Part shown: positions 6,100 through 6,226 of the stretch, piece by piece
Numbering within the stretch: position 1 is the first letter of the stretch
Layout of the letters: each line of letters begins with the position of its first letter
From: DAOTVS01 sp034436375
Lineage (GTDB): Bacteria; Chloroflexota; Anaerolineae; SpSt-313
Reading direction: 5' to 3'
DNA length: 6,226 bases
Assembly (NCBI GenBank): GCA_034436375.1
Contig: DAOTVS010000011.1
Span: 1 to 6,226 of the forward strand
Position numbers and translations under genes: made by a program
The notes under the pieces: generated by a model
Told to the model about the DNA's origin: nothing
Seen by the model: the letters and a program-made list of their open reading frames with translations, nothing else
Database searches by the model: none

Positions 6100-6226
6100 A
6101 TGAAAGCCATCATGGTCATGTTCGATTCGCTCAACCGGCACATGCTGCCGCCCTACGGCTGCGATTGGGTCGTTGCGCCCAATTTCGCCCGCCTGGCGGC
6201 CCGCAGCGTGACCTTTGACAACAACT
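6100..6226 (+). CDS. Sulfatase-family hydrolase, N-terminal fragment (3' end outside window)
   Basis: Only the first 42 residues are present; the frame is open to the right edge. The start MKAIMVMFDSLNRHML followed by PPYG, and then APNFARLAARSVTFDN, is the characteristic opening of alkaline-phosphatase-superfamily sulfatases: a first beta strand ending in a metal-binding Asp (D9), then the tract in which the protein names its fixed features (PNFARLA). The family hydrolyses sulfate esters, and some members act on phosphonate or phosphate esters; the formylglycine Cys/Ser motif that would separate these lies outside the window. No signal peptide is visible, because the first strand starts at residue 3, so the enzyme is probably cytoplasmic. 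AAGGAG (6083-6088) lies 11 bases before the ATG, a slightly long spacing; an in-frame TTG at 6091 is too close to it. Position 77 bases after the second permease suggests it is cotranscribed with the importer. Confidence 0.82.
   Translation, partial: MKAIMVMFDSLNRHMLPPYGCDWVVAPNFARLAARSVTFDNN

Overview
The window looks like a piece of a high-GC bacterial chromosome, most likely from the Chloroflexota (Anaerolineae/Caldilineae-like). This assignment is an inference. It rests on the two regulator architectures, which resemble families I associate with that phylum, and on the Tat-type lipoprotein with a long Pro/Thr/Ala linker. No rRNA or other taxonomic marker is present.

Left part (1-2573): two signal-transduction genes meet tail to tail with no gap. 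The first enters from the left edge on the + strand and is the C-terminal part of a hybrid histidine kinase: a complete ATPase domain, a decayed receiver, and a second receiver that keeps its phospho-acceptor Asp. The second, on the - strand, encodes an unusual one-piece regulator: an N-terminal helical/HTH region, a decayed kinase ATPase-like domain and an intact CheY-type receiver. The two stop codons abut in the palindrome TGATCA, and a perfect 8-bp hairpin lies beside the junction.

Middle (2574-2691): a 118-bp divergent control region. It holds an extended -10 promoter candidate for the + strand, a -35/-10 pair for the - strand, and a 25-bp two-tier palindrome placed where one bound protein could affect both promoters.

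Right part (2692-6226): a carbohydrate ABC importer operon of the CUT1 type (substrate-binding lipoprotein, MalF-like permease, MalG-like permease) followed by the start of a sulfatase-family gene cut by the right edge. No ATPase gene is seen, so the importer probably uses an ATPase encoded elsewhere. A strong 13-bp stem-loop separates the binding-protein gene from the permeases, a common arrangement for expressing more binding protein than permease. A weaker stem-loop precedes the sulfatase. The sulfatase start shows no signal peptide, so a plausible reading is import of a sulfated or otherwise esterified sugar followed by hydrolysis in the cytoplasm. The substrate cannot be read from this sequence.

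Most of the window is ordinary transporter and regulator content. The parts that merit a second look are the divergent control region, the HTH/pseudokinase/receiver protein, and the importer-sulfatase pairing. I see no mobile element, CRISPR array, tRNA or rRNA.
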